Positions 33,810 through 42,541 of a DNA stretch of 64,000 nucleotides are shown here, piece after piece; positions within the stretch are counted from its first letter, which is position 1; each line of letters starts with the position of its first letter. The stretch is from Stenotrophomonas lacuserhaii (GTDB taxonomy: Bacteria; Pseudomonadota; Gammaproteobacteria; Xanthomonadales; Xanthomonadaceae), in NCBI RefSeq assembly GCF_014836545.1, contig NZ_JACSQS010000013.1, positions 45,268 to 109,267 on the forward strand, given 5' to 3'. The notes below the pieces were generated by a model. That model was not told the DNA's origin. It saw nothing but the letters and a program-made list of their open reading frames with translations, and did no database searches. A program made the translations under genes and the position numbers.

Positions 33810-35306
33810 TTACGCCCCCCGATCCAACTGCCGATAACCGATCGCCTCCGCCAGGTGCGCGGTATCAATGCCATCACACCCCGCCAGGTCCGCAATCGTG
33901 CGCGCCACCCTCAGTATCCGGTGCATCGCACGCGCAGACAGCTGCAGCCGCTCGATGGCCTGCTCCAGCAGGCTCTGGTCGGCTTCGGAAAGATGCGCGC
34001 ACAAGCGAAGTGCCTTGCTGTCCATATGGGCATTGAGCGCGCCACGCTGCAGCTGACGCTCGCGCGCAGCGATCACCCTTGAGCGAACATCCGCACTGCA
34101 CTCGCCTGCCGGAGCCCCCTCGCGCAACTCTTCCGGCGACAGGCGGCTGACCGTGACATGCAGATCGATGCGGTCCAGCAACGGGCCTGACACCCGTCCG
34201 CGATAGCGCTGGATGCGCTCGCTGGTACACAGGCAGCGGTTGCTGCGATCCCCGGCCCAGCCGCAGGGGCAGGGGTTCATCGCGGTGACCAGTTGGAAGC
34301 GTGCGGGAAACACGGCACTGCGCGCCGCGCGGCTGATGCGGATATGGCCCGACTCCAGGGGTTCGCGCAGGATCTCCAGCGCCATGCGCGACCACTCCGG
34401 CAGTTCGTCCAGGAACAGCACCCCGTTGTGCGCCAGCGAGATCTCACCGGGGTGCGGCGGGTTGCCTCCACCGGCCAATGCGGCAGGGCTGGCGCTGTGG
34501 TGCGGCGCGCGGAACGGTCGCTGCCGCCAGCGCCGCGGGTCCAGCCCGCTGCCGCTGATCGAGGCGATGGCTGCGCTCTGCAGGGCCTCGGCCTGGCTGG
34601 CCTCGGGCAGGATGCCGGCCAGCCGGGAGGCCAGCAGGGTCTTGCCGCAGCCGGGACTTCCAATCAGCAACAAGTGGTGCCCGCCGGCCGCAGCGACCTC
34701 CAGCGCACGCCGCGCATGCGGCTGGCCGCGCACATCGGTGAGGTCCAGCGGCGGATCGGCCTCGATGCTGGCACGCTCCGCGCGGGGCAGGCGGGAAGGA
34801 TTCTCAACCGATGCACAGACTTCCAGCAGCGTGCGCGCCACACGCACATCCGCATGCTCGGCCAGCGCGGCTTCGGCTGCATTGGCGGGCGGCACGAACA
34901 GCGTGCGGTTGGCCTCCGCTGCGGCAATGGCGGCCGGCAGCACGCCATCGACCGGGCGCAGTTCGCCGGTCAGCGCGAGTTCGGCCACGTACTCATGGCG
35001 GACCACCTGCTGCGGGTCCAGCTGGCCACTGGCGGCCAGGATGCCCATCGCAATGGCCAGATCGAAGCGGCCGCCCTCTTTGGGCAGATCCGCCGGGCCC
35101 AGGTTGATGGTGATGCGGCGCTGCGGATAATCAAACCGCGCGCAGAGCAGCGCTGCGCGCACGCGTTCACGCGATTCGCGGACAGTGGTTTCCGGCAGGC
35201 CGACGATCTGGGTAGCGGGCAGGCCACCGGACAGATGCACCTCGACACGAACCAGCGGCGCATCGGCGCCGGCACGGGCGCGGCTGTGGACCAGCGCGAG
35301 GCTCAT
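33810..35306 (-). CDS. comM: ComM/YifB-family AAA+ ATPase
   Basis: A 498-residue Mg-chelatase-like AAA+ protein. An N-terminal Lon-like domain (MSLALVHSRARAGADAPLVRVEVHLSGGLP, NLGPADLPKEGGRFDLAIA) precedes the AAA+ module with Walker A IGSPGCGKTLLASRL, Walker B GVLFLDELPEW, and a zinc-finger-like C-x8-CLC patch (MNPCPCGWAGDRSNRCLC). The C-terminal SARAMHRILRVARTIADLAG is also typical. ComM is a hexameric helicase that promotes branch migration during natural transformation. With comF in the same window this supports a potential for DNA uptake. Confidence 0.93.
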   Translation of the reverse strand: MSLALVHSRARAGADAPLVRVEVHLSGGLPATQIVGLPETTVRESRERVRAALLCARFDYPQRRITINLGPADLPKEGGRFDLAIAMGILAASGQLDPQQVVRHEYVAELALTGELRPVDGVLPAAIAAAEANRTLFVPPANAAEAALAEHADVRVARTLLEVCASVENPSRLPRAERASIEADPPLDLTDVRGQPHARRALEVAAAGGHHLLLIGSPGCGKTLLASRLAGILPEASQAEALQSAAIASISGSGLDPRRWRQRPFRAPHHSASPAALAGGGNPPHPGEISLAHNGVLFLDELPEWSRMALEILREPLESGHIRISRAARSAVFPARFQLVTAMNPCPCGWAGDRSNRCLCTSERIQRYRGRVSGPLLDRIDLHVTVSRLSPEELREGAPAGECSADVRSRVIAARERQLQRGALNAHMDSKALRLCAHLSEADQSLLEQAIERLQLSARAMHRILRVARTIADLAGCDGIDTAHLAEAIGYRQLDRGA

Positions 35307-35451
35307 GCGGTGACTCCCTCGGATGCAGGAACCCAGTGTGGTGCAGGCGGTGCTGGCTGTACGTCGGTGGAGGGAACGCAGTACTGTAGGTGGAGCTACT
35401 TACGATCGCTGCTACATCGGGTGGGCTACTCAAGCGAAGGAGACGCGCAGC

Positions 35452-35997
35452 ATGGTCGGGAAAGCTTCACGGGCACGTACGTATACCGCCTTCGGTATTG
35501 CAGCACTCTGCTGGGCGCTGTCGGCGAGCAACCTTGGCTACATCTCTTTCTTTTACGCCTTCGCTTTGGCCGCAAGTCTTGCCGCACAGTGGTTGTGGTT
35601 CAAGGATGTTCCGCTGTTGACGGCGTCGAGGGGGCTCGAGTTCTACGTCCTGCTGTGCGCAAGTGCGTTGGTGTATCTACTTCCCTCGGCACTGTCGGGC
35701 CGCCTGCTGTCAGATGCGTTCCAAGTGCAGCAGACGGCGATATGGGCTGCCGTCACTGTGGCCGTGCACGCAGGTGGTGCGTTGCTTGCGATGCGGCTGA
35801 ATTGGCGGCGCGGGGCGGGCGTTGCCCTCGCACTATTCGTTGCCATGGTGGCAGCATGCGGGGTGAGATGGGTGCAGTCAGGCGAGGAGCGTCCGCCGAT
35901 GCTGGCGGTGTTGCTTCCGGTGATCGGCTACTTGCCCGGTGTTGCGGCTGCGATTGATAACGTGCCGATCCAGGTGGAGCTGCCCAGATCGAAGTAG
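35452..35997 (+). CDS. membrane protein of unknown function, 181 aa
   Basis: The frame is open further upstream, but the ATG at 35452 has GAAGGAG about 11 bases before it. The product MVGKASRARTYTAFGIAALC has about five hydrophobic segments (near residues 12-30, 33-48, 62-85, 100-118, 125-142) and a short polar C-terminus. No family was recognised. GC content and codon use are lower than in its neighbours, consistent with more recent acquisition. It is divergent from comM. Confidence 0.6.
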   Translation: MVGKASRARTYTAFGIAALCWALSASNLGYISFFYAFALAASLAAQWLWFKDVPLLTASRGLEFYVLLCASALVYLLPSALSGRLLSDAFQVQQTAIWAAVTVAVHAGGALLAMRLNWRRGAGVALALFVAMVAACGVRWVQSGEERPPMLAVLLPVIGYLPGVAAAIDNVPIQVELPRSK

Positions 35998-36060
35998 AAC
36001 GAAGTGGGCGAACTAACTCTGCTGCGGTGGCGGGGAGCGCCCTGGAGTAGCTTTGCCACG

Positions 36061-36111
36061 TAGTGTCGAGCTTGCTCGACACATACGGATGTCGAGCAAG
36101 CTCGACACTAC
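36061..36111. repeat. SMAG-like inverted pair, GTAGTGTCGAGC type
   Basis: Two GTAGTGTCGAGC..GCTCGACA palindromes face each other (36061-36082 and 36091-36111). Confidence 0.8.
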
Positions 36112-36125
36112 GTGGCTGTTCGGGG

Positions 36126-36272
36126 CTAGCCCCGTGCGGCCGTAGCTTCACTCACGCGGTTTTCCCGTTTCGCCAGATCCTTGCCGACGAGATAGCCCGC
36201 GAAGAGAACGCAATACACCAGCGCAACCGCACCCATGATCACGTGGAACGTCTGCCTGCTCTTATCCGCCAT
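36126..36272 (-). CDS. 48-residue single-span membrane protein
   Basis: The product starts MADKSRQTFHVIMGAVALVY, has one clear membrane segment (residues about 10-30) and a charged tail (KDLAKRENRV). GGAG lies about ten bases before the ATG. A longer frame continues upstream to 36896, but that part is the complement of the glutathionyl-hydroquinone reductase gene. The reading frame, ribosome binding site and sharply defined hydrophobic core support a real small membrane protein, of unknown function. Confidence 0.5.
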   Translation of the reverse strand: MADKSRQTFHVIMGAVALVYCVLFAGYLVGKDLAKRENRVSEATAARG

Positions 36273-36334
36273 ATCACTGTCACTCCATTGACTGAAAGGG
36301 ACGCGCTCCGCTGCGCCTTGCAGAGTTTGCCACA

Positions 36335-36360
36335 CAGTGTCGAGCAAGCTCGACACTACG
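36335..36360. repeat. single SMAG-like palindrome, GTAGTGTCGAGC type
   Basis: A single copy in the minus orientation (AGTGTCGAGCAAGCTCGACA then CTACG) lies upstream of the glutathionyl-hydroquinone reductase gene. Confidence 0.75.
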
Positions 36361-36413
36361 TTGCCGCTGCCTGCGTTAGAACGGGAGCCGACTTCAAACA
36401 AAGGGCTTCCCCG

Positions 36414-37364
36414 ATGGGCATGTTGGTTAATGGCGAATGGCAGACCGGTACCGCGGGCGGTGCCGGCGAAGACGGGCACTTCCATCGCGAAGAATCCACC
36501 TTCCGCCGCTGGCTCACTGCGGACGGCGGCTGCGCCCCGAACGGACAACCGGCGCTGATTGCAGAACCCGAGCGCTTCCGTCTGTACGTCAGCCTGGCCT
36601 GCCCATGGGCCCATCGCACGCTGATCGTGCGTGCGCTGAAAGGGCTGGAACCGCTGATCCCGCTGTCCATCGTGAACTGGCATATGGGCGACAACGGCTG
36701 GAACTTCGCGCCGGGCCCCTTGGTGACGCCCGATCCCGAGCGCGGCGCGCAGTACCTGCACCAGCTGTATCAGGCCGCCAAGCCCGGCATGACCGGGAAA
36801 GTGACCGTCCCCGTGCTGTGGGACCGCACCGAGGGGGATATCGTCAGCAACGAATCGGCCGACATCATCCGCATGTTCAACGACGCCTACGATCACCTGG
36901 GCGCACGACCAGGCAACTACTATCCCGAAGCGCTGCGGCCGGAGATCGATCGCATCAACGAGCGGGTGTATGAAACGCTCAACAACGGCGTTTACCAGGC
37001 AGGCTTCGCCGCCACGCAGGAAGCCTACGACGAAGTCATCGGGCCTTTGTTCGAAACACTGGATTGGCTGGATGGCCTACTGACGGATCAACAATGGCTG
37101 GTCGGCGGGGTGATGACCGAGGCGGATATCCGGCTGTTCACTACGCTGATCCGCTTCGACTCGGTCTATTACGTGCACTTCAAGTGCAACGTGAAGCGAA
37201 TCGCCGATTACCCCGGCCTGCATGCGTTCGTGCAACGGATGATGGTTATCCCGGAGGTGGAGGGGACGGTCAATTTCGAGCACGTCAAACATCATTACTA
37301 CGGTAGCCACAAACACATCAATCCGTCCGGGATCGTGCCGGCAGGCCCTGTGGCTCCCTACTGA
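36414..37364 (+). CDS. glutathionyl-hydroquinone reductase (YqjG/PcpF-type GST)
   Basis: This 316-residue xi-class glutathione transferase shows the family's nucleophilic cysteine motif LACPWAHRTLIV (Cys about 63). GHFHREESTFRRWL precedes it, and NESADIIRMFN, EALRPEIDRINERVYETLNNGVYQAGFA and FKCNVKRIADYPGLHAF follow. These enzymes reduce glutathionyl-hydroquinones to hydroquinones, restoring quinones damaged by glutathione addition. AAGGG nine bases upstream supports the ATG at 36414; MLVNGEW at 36420 is a close alternative. Confidence 0.92.
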   Translation: MGMLVNGEWQTGTAGGAGEDGHFHREESTFRRWLTADGGCAPNGQPALIAEPERFRLYVSLACPWAHRTLIVRALKGLEPLIPLSIVNWHMGDNGWNFAPGPLVTPDPERGAQYLHQLYQAAKPGMTGKVTVPVLWDRTEGDIVSNESADIIRMFNDAYDHLGARPGNYYPEALRPEIDRINERVYETLNNGVYQAGFAATQEAYDEVIGPLFETLDWLDGLLTDQQWLVGGVMTEADIRLFTTLIRFDSVYYVHFKCNVKRIADYPGLHAFVQRMMVIPEVEGTVNFEHVKHHYYGSHKHINPSGIVPAGPVAPY

Positions 37365-37537
37365 GGGGGGGTGATTTGCCTTGCTCGCGACGATGCCCGC
37401 CCCAACCTGAACAGGGGTCGGTTCATGTCCGGGTACGCAATGTTCCGGCAATCTTCGGCGACGAGATTGAACCGTGCGGGGACAGCACAACGCCCGCTTC
37501 CCGCAACTGATCACCTGTCCTGTTGGAGGATTTGACG

Positions 37538-37924
37538 ATGCTTACCTCAACCGCTTCCGTATTCCGTGGCTTGGCCCTGGCATTGGCACTCACCGCCGGC
37601 GTTACCGTCGCCAGCGACGCCGATGCCATGTCGCGCAAGGACAAGAACACTGCGATCGGTGCAGTGGTCGGTGGTGTCGCAGGGCACGTCCTGTCCAATG
37701 GTGATCCGCTGATGACCGTAGGCGGTGCGGTGGCCGGCGGTGCGATCGGCAACGTGACCACCAAGGATCGCCGCGACAACCGCAACTATCGCTACGACCG
37801 TGATCGTCGCTATGACCGCGACTACCGCTACGAGCGCAGCAGCCGTCACGACCGTCGCAATGACCGCCGTCATTGGAACAACGGCCGTCGTGGGAATGAT
37901 CGCCATCATGGTGGTTGGCGCTGA
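37538..37924 (+). CDS. glycine-zipper protein with an Arg/Asp/Tyr-rich tail, 128 aa
   Basis: A signal peptide (MLTSTASVFRGLALALALTA, cleavage near ASDADA) is followed by a glycine-zipper 2TM-like segment (KNTAIGAVVGGVAGHVLSNGDPLMTVGGAVAGGAIGNV, cited in part as IGAVVGGVAG and VGGAVAGGAIG). The tail alternates DRD, YRY and RRY units and ends HHGGWR, strongly basic. Glycine-zipper proteins of this kind are found in the outer membrane or periplasm. GGAGGA precedes the ATG. Function unknown. Confidence 0.7.
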   Translation: MLTSTASVFRGLALALALTAGVTVASDADAMSRKDKNTAIGAVVGGVAGHVLSNGDPLMTVGGAVAGGAIGNVTTKDRRDNRNYRYDRDRRYDRDYRYERSSRHDRRNDRRHWNNGRRGNDRHHGGWR

Positions 37925-38028
37925 GTTGATTGGGCGCCGGCCCGAACGGATGGTCACGCTCGCGCCGATAGTAATGCGATCCGTGAATGCCTAGCATCGG
38001 GAACACCCCTTTTCCCTGCGAGACCCCC

Positions 38029-39123
38029 ATGACCCAGACCTTCAAGATTGCCGTCATCCCCGGCGATGGCATTGGCCAGGAGGTCATGCCCGAGGGCCTG
38101 CGTGTGCTGGACGCCGCTGCACGCCGCTTCCAGCTGGACCTGCAGTTCACCCACATCGACTGGGCCAGCTGCGGTTACTACCAGCAGCACGGTCAGATGA
38201 TGCCCGACGACTGGAGAACGCAGTTGCAAGGCATGGATGCGATCTTCTTCGGCGCGGTGGGCTGGCCGGACACGGTGCCCGACCACGTCTCGTTGTGGGG
38301 CTCGCTGCTGAAATTCCGTCGCGAGTTCGACCAGTACATCAACCTGCGTCCGGTGCGCCTGTTTGAAGGCGTGCCGTGCCCGCTGGCAGGGCGCAAGCCG
38401 GGTGATATCGACTTCCTGGTGGTGCGCGAAAACACCGAAGGCGAGTACACCAACCTGGGCGGCGTCATGTACGCCGGCACCGAGCGCGAGATCGTCATCC
38501 AGGAAACGGTGATGAGCCGCCACGGCGCCGACCGCGTGCTGAAGTACGCCTATGAACTGGCGCAGTCGCGTGCGCGGCGGCACCTGACCGTGGCGACCAA
38601 GAGCAATGGCATCGCCATCAGCATGCCTTGGTGGGATGGCCGCGCCGATGCGGTCGGCGCGGCCTATCCGGAGGTCACCGTCGACAAGCAGCACATCGAC
38701 ATCCTCACCGCGCGTTTCGTGCTGCAGCCGCAGCGCTTCGACGTGGTGGTGGCGAGCAACCTGTTCGGCGACATCCTCTCCGATCTGGGCCCGGCCTGCA
38801 CCGGCACGATCGGCCTGGCGCCGTCGGCCAACCTCAATCCGGAGCGCGATTTCCCGTCGCTGTTCGAGCCCGTGCATGGCTCGGCACCGGACATCTTCGG
38901 CAAGGGCATTGCCAACCCGATCGCGATGATCTGGTCGGGTGCGCTGATGCTGAAGTTCCTGGGTTGCGAGGAGGCGCACGACGCCATCATGGCGGCGATC
39001 GAGGACGTGCTGGCGCAGGGGCCGTTGACGCCGGATCTGGGCGGCAAGGCGACGACGGCGCAGCTGGGTGAGGCCGTGGCAAGGGCAGTGGCAGGCCAGC
39101 GCGAAGCGGCTTCCAGCTGCTGA
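38029..39123 (+). CDS. tartrate dehydrogenase/decarboxylase-like (isocitrate/isopropylmalate dehydrogenase family)
   Basis: The 364-residue protein begins TFKIAVIPGDGIGQEVMPEG, the opening of beta-decarboxylating dehydrogenases. It continues with FGAVGWPDTVPDHVSLWG, INLRPVRLFEGVPCPL, VVRENTEGEYTNLGGV and the metal-binding ASNLFGDILSDLGPA. The WGSLLKFRREFDQYINLRPVR segment and VSLWG favour the tartrate dehydrogenase (TtuC) subgroup over LeuB or Icd. Expected reaction: NAD-dependent oxidation of tartrate or D-malate. It starts at the ATG at 38029. It appears monocistronic. Confidence 0.85.
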   Translation: MTQTFKIAVIPGDGIGQEVMPEGLRVLDAAARRFQLDLQFTHIDWASCGYYQQHGQMMPDDWRTQLQGMDAIFFGAVGWPDTVPDHVSLWGSLLKFRREFDQYINLRPVRLFEGVPCPLAGRKPGDIDFLVVRENTEGEYTNLGGVMYAGTEREIVIQETVMSRHGADRVLKYAYELAQSRARRHLTVATKSNGIAISMPWWDGRADAVGAAYPEVTVDKQHIDILTARFVLQPQRFDVVVASNLFGDILSDLGPACTGTIGLAPSANLNPERDFPSLFEPVHGSAPDIFGKGIANPIAMIWSGALMLKFLGCEEAHDAIMAAIEDVLAQGPLTPDLGGKATTAQLGEAVARAVAGQREAASSC

Positions 39124-39340
39124 GTCGTCGGCGTTTCAGCGTCGTGTGGGCGGGCCCCCACGCCGAGCCCTTGCGGACCCGACTGCAGGCCTGCGCCGTT
39201 CTACGCCGCGTTCAGTGTGCGTGAAAATGTGACCGAAAGCACGCCTTCACGACTGTCTAAATCGCTTAACAGATCTCCCGGTATGCTCCATGCACCCGCG
39301 CGCCGCCGTAGGCGCGCGAACGACCGATCAGGAGGATCCG

Positions 39341-39856
39341 TTGTCTCAATCACGCTCTCTCGCGCTGCTGGCGCTCTCGCTGGGCCTGGCCCTTACCGCG
39401 TGCAAACCCACCGAGCCGACGACGCCGGCAGGAACACAGCCGGCTACCCCGGCACCGGCCACTACTGCGGCAACCACCGCACCCACTGCGCCGGCTGATG
39501 CGGCCACGCAGTGCCCGCATGCCGACTTCAATACCTTCCTGGCGCATTTCGGCAACGACATCGCCCTGCAGGAGAAGTCCGTCGCCGACCCGCTGCTCAC
39601 CGAATCCATCGATGCCAACGCCCAGCCCGAGCCGGCCAAGGTGACCAGGCAGGTGCCATTGGCGGAGGTGGAGTGGCCGGTGATTCCGGACCCGGCGGCG
39701 CTGTCGCGCCAAGGCCGCGAACTGCAGGTCACACCGCAGGCCGATGGCAGCGTGCAGGTGCTCATCCGCAAGCCGAACACCAGCGACCAGCAGATCTATA
39801 CGTTCGCGCAGAAGCCGTGCTGGCAGCTGCAGAGCGTGGACGATCAATCGATCTGA
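39341..39856 (+). CDS. lipoprotein of unknown function, 171 aa (TTG start)
   Basis: The best start is a TTG at 39341 with AGGAGG six bases upstream; it gives MSQSRSLALLALSLGLALTAC, a lipoprotein signal. The upstream ATG at 39290 would put a long polar extension before the signal. The mature part has a Thr/Pro/Ala-rich linker (residues about 22-55) and a globular domain beginning QCPHADFNTFLAHFGND and ending FAQKPCWQLQSVDDQSI. It forms a rightward cluster with the next lipoprotein and the peptidoglycan hydrolase. No family recognised; an immunity role is possible. Confidence 0.7.
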   Translation: MSQSRSLALLALSLGLALTACKPTEPTTPAGTQPATPAPATTAATTAPTAPADAATQCPHADFNTFLAHFGNDIALQEKSVADPLLTESIDANAQPEPAKVTRQVPLAEVEWPVIPDPAALSRQGRELQVTPQADGSVQVLIRKPNTSDQQIYTFAQKPCWQLQSVDDQSI

Positions 39857-39914
39857 TGCCATTGGCGGCAGGGCCTGCTGACAGGCCCTGTCGCCGCTTC
39901 CCGGAGCACGACGC

Positions 39915-40493
39915 ATGACGTCAAAGTTTGTCGCCCCTGCCCTGATGCTTTTGTTGGCCGCCTGCAGCGATCCGGCGGCTGAACCGTCCACGCCGGCCAC
40001 CCCGGCTGCACCCGTTGCAGGTGCCACCGCTGCTCGCCCGGTGGCACCCGCCGCTGCTTCCACAACCCCCTCCACCCAGCAGGACGACACAGGAATGCAC
40101 ATCGAATGCCAGGGAACCCGCCTGACCGTGGCGGGGCTGCCTGACCAGGGCAATGACGCCCCGCCGCAGACGCGGCTGGATATCGAAAAGGACGGCCAGC
40201 GCCGCACCTTGGACAAGCCGGCCGAGATGACCGACTACACCGCCGTGGGCCTGGCCTGCGTGCAGGACAAGGACAACACGCCGTATTTCGTCGTGCAGTA
40301 CGGCGAGCTGCCGTTCGGTTGCCAGTTCTGCGAATGGTTCTACCTGTATGACGCCGACGGCAAGCAGCTGACCCACAGCAACCCGCCGCTTCGTGGCGAG
40401 GCGCCCTCGCAGGAACCCAACAATGACGAGTATGAGCAGTGGTTGGCCAAGCTCGGCGTGACCCATCCGGAGGTGACCTACTTCAAACCCTGA
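39915..40493 (+). CDS. lipoprotein of unknown function, 192 aa; candidate immunity protein
   Basis: A lipobox at LLLAAC (Cys about 17) is followed by a Pro/Ala/Thr-rich tether (to about residue 58) and a beta-rich domain with CQGTRLTV, AVGLACVQDKDN and GCQFCEWFYLYD, holding several cysteines. The tether-plus-domain plan puts the domain in the periplasm. It lies 58 bases after the previous lipoprotein gene and 71 bases before the peptidoglycan hydrolase gene, all in one direction. Immunity proteins to type IV secreted cell-wall toxins in Xanthomonadaceae are often lipoproteins encoded beside the toxin, which motivates but does not prove that role. Confidence 0.7.
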   Translation: MTSKFVAPALMLLLAACSDPAAEPSTPATPAAPVAGATAARPVAPAAASTTPSTQQDDTGMHIECQGTRLTVAGLPDQGNDAPPQTRLDIEKDGQRRTLDKPAEMTDYTAVGLACVQDKDNTPYFVVQYGELPFGCQFCEWFYLYDADGKQLTHSNPPLRGEAPSQEPNNDEYEQWLAKLGVTHPEVTYFKP

Positions 40494-40564
40494 AAGCGAT
40501 AGAAAGCACGCTGCACCGTTACACCTGGAGCAACACCCCTTAAGGAAATTCCCTTTTTCATAGA

Positions 40565-42367
40565 ATGGATCGCACCGCTATGCCTGACATCTACCAGAAC
40601 ATGATCCAGCCCCGCGGGGCCGGATACCGCAGTGATCAGATAAAACCCTATAGCCACTACCGCGAGCCTATCGATCAAACCGATGGTCGCTTGCACGGTG
40701 AATCGCGCCGTTGGGGCGATGCCTCGCCGGAAGTGCAGTCACGCGTGATCGATACGCTGATTGAATCTTCCCGCGAAGCCGGGCTTTCCCCGCGCGAGAC
40801 CGCGCATGTGCTGGCCATCGCCCGCGTCGAATCTGGCTTCAATCCGGATGCTGCCGCCGGCACCACCTCCGCCTCCGGGCTGGGCCAGTTCATCGATGGC
40901 ACCGGTAACGCCTACCAGCTCAACAACGGCAACCGCTTCGATGTGGAAGCGCAGTCCGATGCGCTGGTGCAGCACTTCATCGACAACCGCCAGCTGGCCC
41001 AGCGTCGTGGCCAGGGCGAGGAGTACATCTACAAGTACCACCACGACGGCCCGACCCGCGATTACGGTGGCCTGGGGCTGGCCGAAAGCAAGGTGATGCC
41101 GCGCCTTGCCGAGTACGAGCAGTTCGTCAAGGAGCGCCTGGCGCAGTCGCAGGGTCAGTCGCAGGGCCAGAGCCAGTCGCAGACGCAGACGCAGGCTTCG
41201 CCGGCGCAGACCGTGGGCGCGGCCGCCGCCGTGGCCGGTGGCGCAGTGGCTGGCGTTGCTGCCGCGCAGGCAGCGCAGCAGCAGACGGGATCGTTCCAGC
41301 ACACCATGCAGGTGATGCTGCCGCCGCAGAACGGGATCAAGCCGCACATCACCGGGCATTACGGTGAGGAACGCGGTGCCAAGGACCACGGCGGTACCGA
41401 CTTCAACTATGTCGGTGGCCAGACCGGGGTCAATCGGCAGCATCCCACGATCAACGCGCCGATCTCGGGCAAGGTGACCTTCGCCGGTGGCAGCTACGGC
41501 ACGGTGAAGATCCTGGATGCGCAGGGCAACTCGCACGAGATCCTGCACATGAACAACGTGCAGGTGAAGGAAGGCCAGACCATCCAGGCCGGCCAGCCGA
41601 TCGGCACGATGGGGGGACGCGGCCCGAATGGTGCCGATCAGTACGCCCAGCACGTGCACTACCAACTGAAGGACCCGGCCGGAAGGCTGCAGAGCCCGGA
41701 AGCGTTCTGGGACCAGCGCCGCGTGCAGGACGGTACCGCAGCCGGGCAGGGACGCGCCGAGGAGGCCTCATCGGTGCTGCGCCACGGCGCACGCAGCGAA
41801 GATGTGGCCAAGCTGCAGCAGGAACTGAACCGCCAGGGTATCCGCGATGCGAACGGCAACCGGCTGGCCGAAGACGGCCGCTTCGGTGACCACACGCGTG
41901 ACGCGGTGACCGCTTACCAGCAGGCCAATGGCCTGAAGGCCGATGGCATTGCCGGACCGCAGACGCTGGGTCGGTTGAGTGAGGGTCGGCAGGCCACGCA
42001 CGGGCATTCGCATGAGGCCCCGGTACGTGGACCGCAGCTGGGCGAGGCCGGGCATGCGGATACCCCGTTGCACGCGGCGATCCGTGGCCAGCTGCCGTCA
42101 GCGGTGTCCAACGACATGGCCGCGCACATCACCCACATGGCCAAGCAGGCCGGCATCGACAGCCCGGAGAAGCTGCAGGGCGTTGCGGTGCAGGATGGCA
42201 AGGCGTTCGTGATGGGCACCACGCCGGGCTTCCGCGCGATGGTGGACATGAGCCAGCCGGCACCTGCAGCCGAGCAGACCAGTGCCACGCTGCTGGGCGA
42301 GCGGATGAGTGCCCAGGTGCAGCAGGGCCAGGAAGAGCAGCAGCGCGCTGCGGTGGCGATGCGCTGA
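40565..42367 (+). CDS. three-domain peptidoglycan hydrolase, candidate X-T4SS effector
   Basis: A 600-residue protein without a signal peptide. Residues about 55-185 are a lysozyme/transglycosylase-like domain (ARVESGFNPDAAAG with Glu89, then SASGLGQFIDG). A Q/S/T and Ala-rich linker (192-243) leads to an M23 metallopeptidase domain with HGGTD (His275, Asp279) and HVH (363-365), the full zinc set. A PG_binding_1 domain follows (SEDVAKLQQELNRQGI ... DGIAGPQTLGRL, 410-472). The last 100 residues (DTPLHAAIRGQL ... LQGVAVQDGKAFVMG ... ATLLGERMSAQVQQGQEEQQ) resemble the XVIPCD tail of effectors of the Xanthomonadales killing type IV secretion system, with its Q-rich end. The lack of a Sec signal fits such export. 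A phage-type endolysin is the main alternative, but no phage genes are near. Confidence 0.8.
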   Translation: MDRTAMPDIYQNMIQPRGAGYRSDQIKPYSHYREPIDQTDGRLHGESRRWGDASPEVQSRVIDTLIESSREAGLSPRETAHVLAIARVESGFNPDAAAGTTSASGLGQFIDGTGNAYQLNNGNRFDVEAQSDALVQHFIDNRQLAQRRGQGEEYIYKYHHDGPTRDYGGLGLAESKVMPRLAEYEQFVKERLAQSQGQSQGQSQSQTQTQASPAQTVGAAAAVAGGAVAGVAAAQAAQQQTGSFQHTMQVMLPPQNGIKPHITGHYGEERGAKDHGGTDFNYVGGQTGVNRQHPTINAPISGKVTFAGGSYGTVKILDAQGNSHEILHMNNVQVKEGQTIQAGQPIGTMGGRGPNGADQYAQHVHYQLKDPAGRLQSPEAFWDQRRVQDGTAAGQGRAEEASSVLRHGARSEDVAKLQQELNRQGIRDANGNRLAEDGRFGDHTRDAVTAYQQANGLKADGIAGPQTLGRLSEGRQATHGHSHEAPVRGPQLGEAGHADTPLHAAIRGQLPSAVSNDMAAHITHMAKQAGIDSPEKLQGVAVQDGKAFVMGTTPGFRAMVDMSQPAPAAEQTSATLLGERMSAQVQQGQEEQQRAAVAMR

Positions 42368-42402
42368 GGCGCGATTCCACCGGTGGGAGTCTGGTGGGAA
42401 TC

Positions 42403-42471
42403 CGGTGGGTGACGACCGTTGGTCGTCACCTGCTGGGCGGAAAAGCGTGACGACCAACGGTCGTCACCCAC
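42403..42471. repeat. SMAG inverted pair, GGTGGGTGACGACC type
   Basis: GGTGGGTGACGACCGTTGGT and its reverse complement face each other (about 42403-42427 and 42446-42471). Confidence 0.85.
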
Positions 42472-42532
42472 CGAAGCAAGCTGCGCACCCACCGAAGGGC
42501 TGGTCCGCCCACCGAAGCAGGGCGGCCCACCT
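42465..42532. repeat. three short CCCACCGAAG repeats
   Basis: The decamer CCCACCGAAG occurs three times between the SMAG pair and ubiK, at irregular spacing of 20-odd bases. The unit begins with the CACCCACC edge of the SMAG element, so it may have arisen by local duplication. Confidence 0.55.
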
Positions 42533-42541
42533 ACCGCTATG

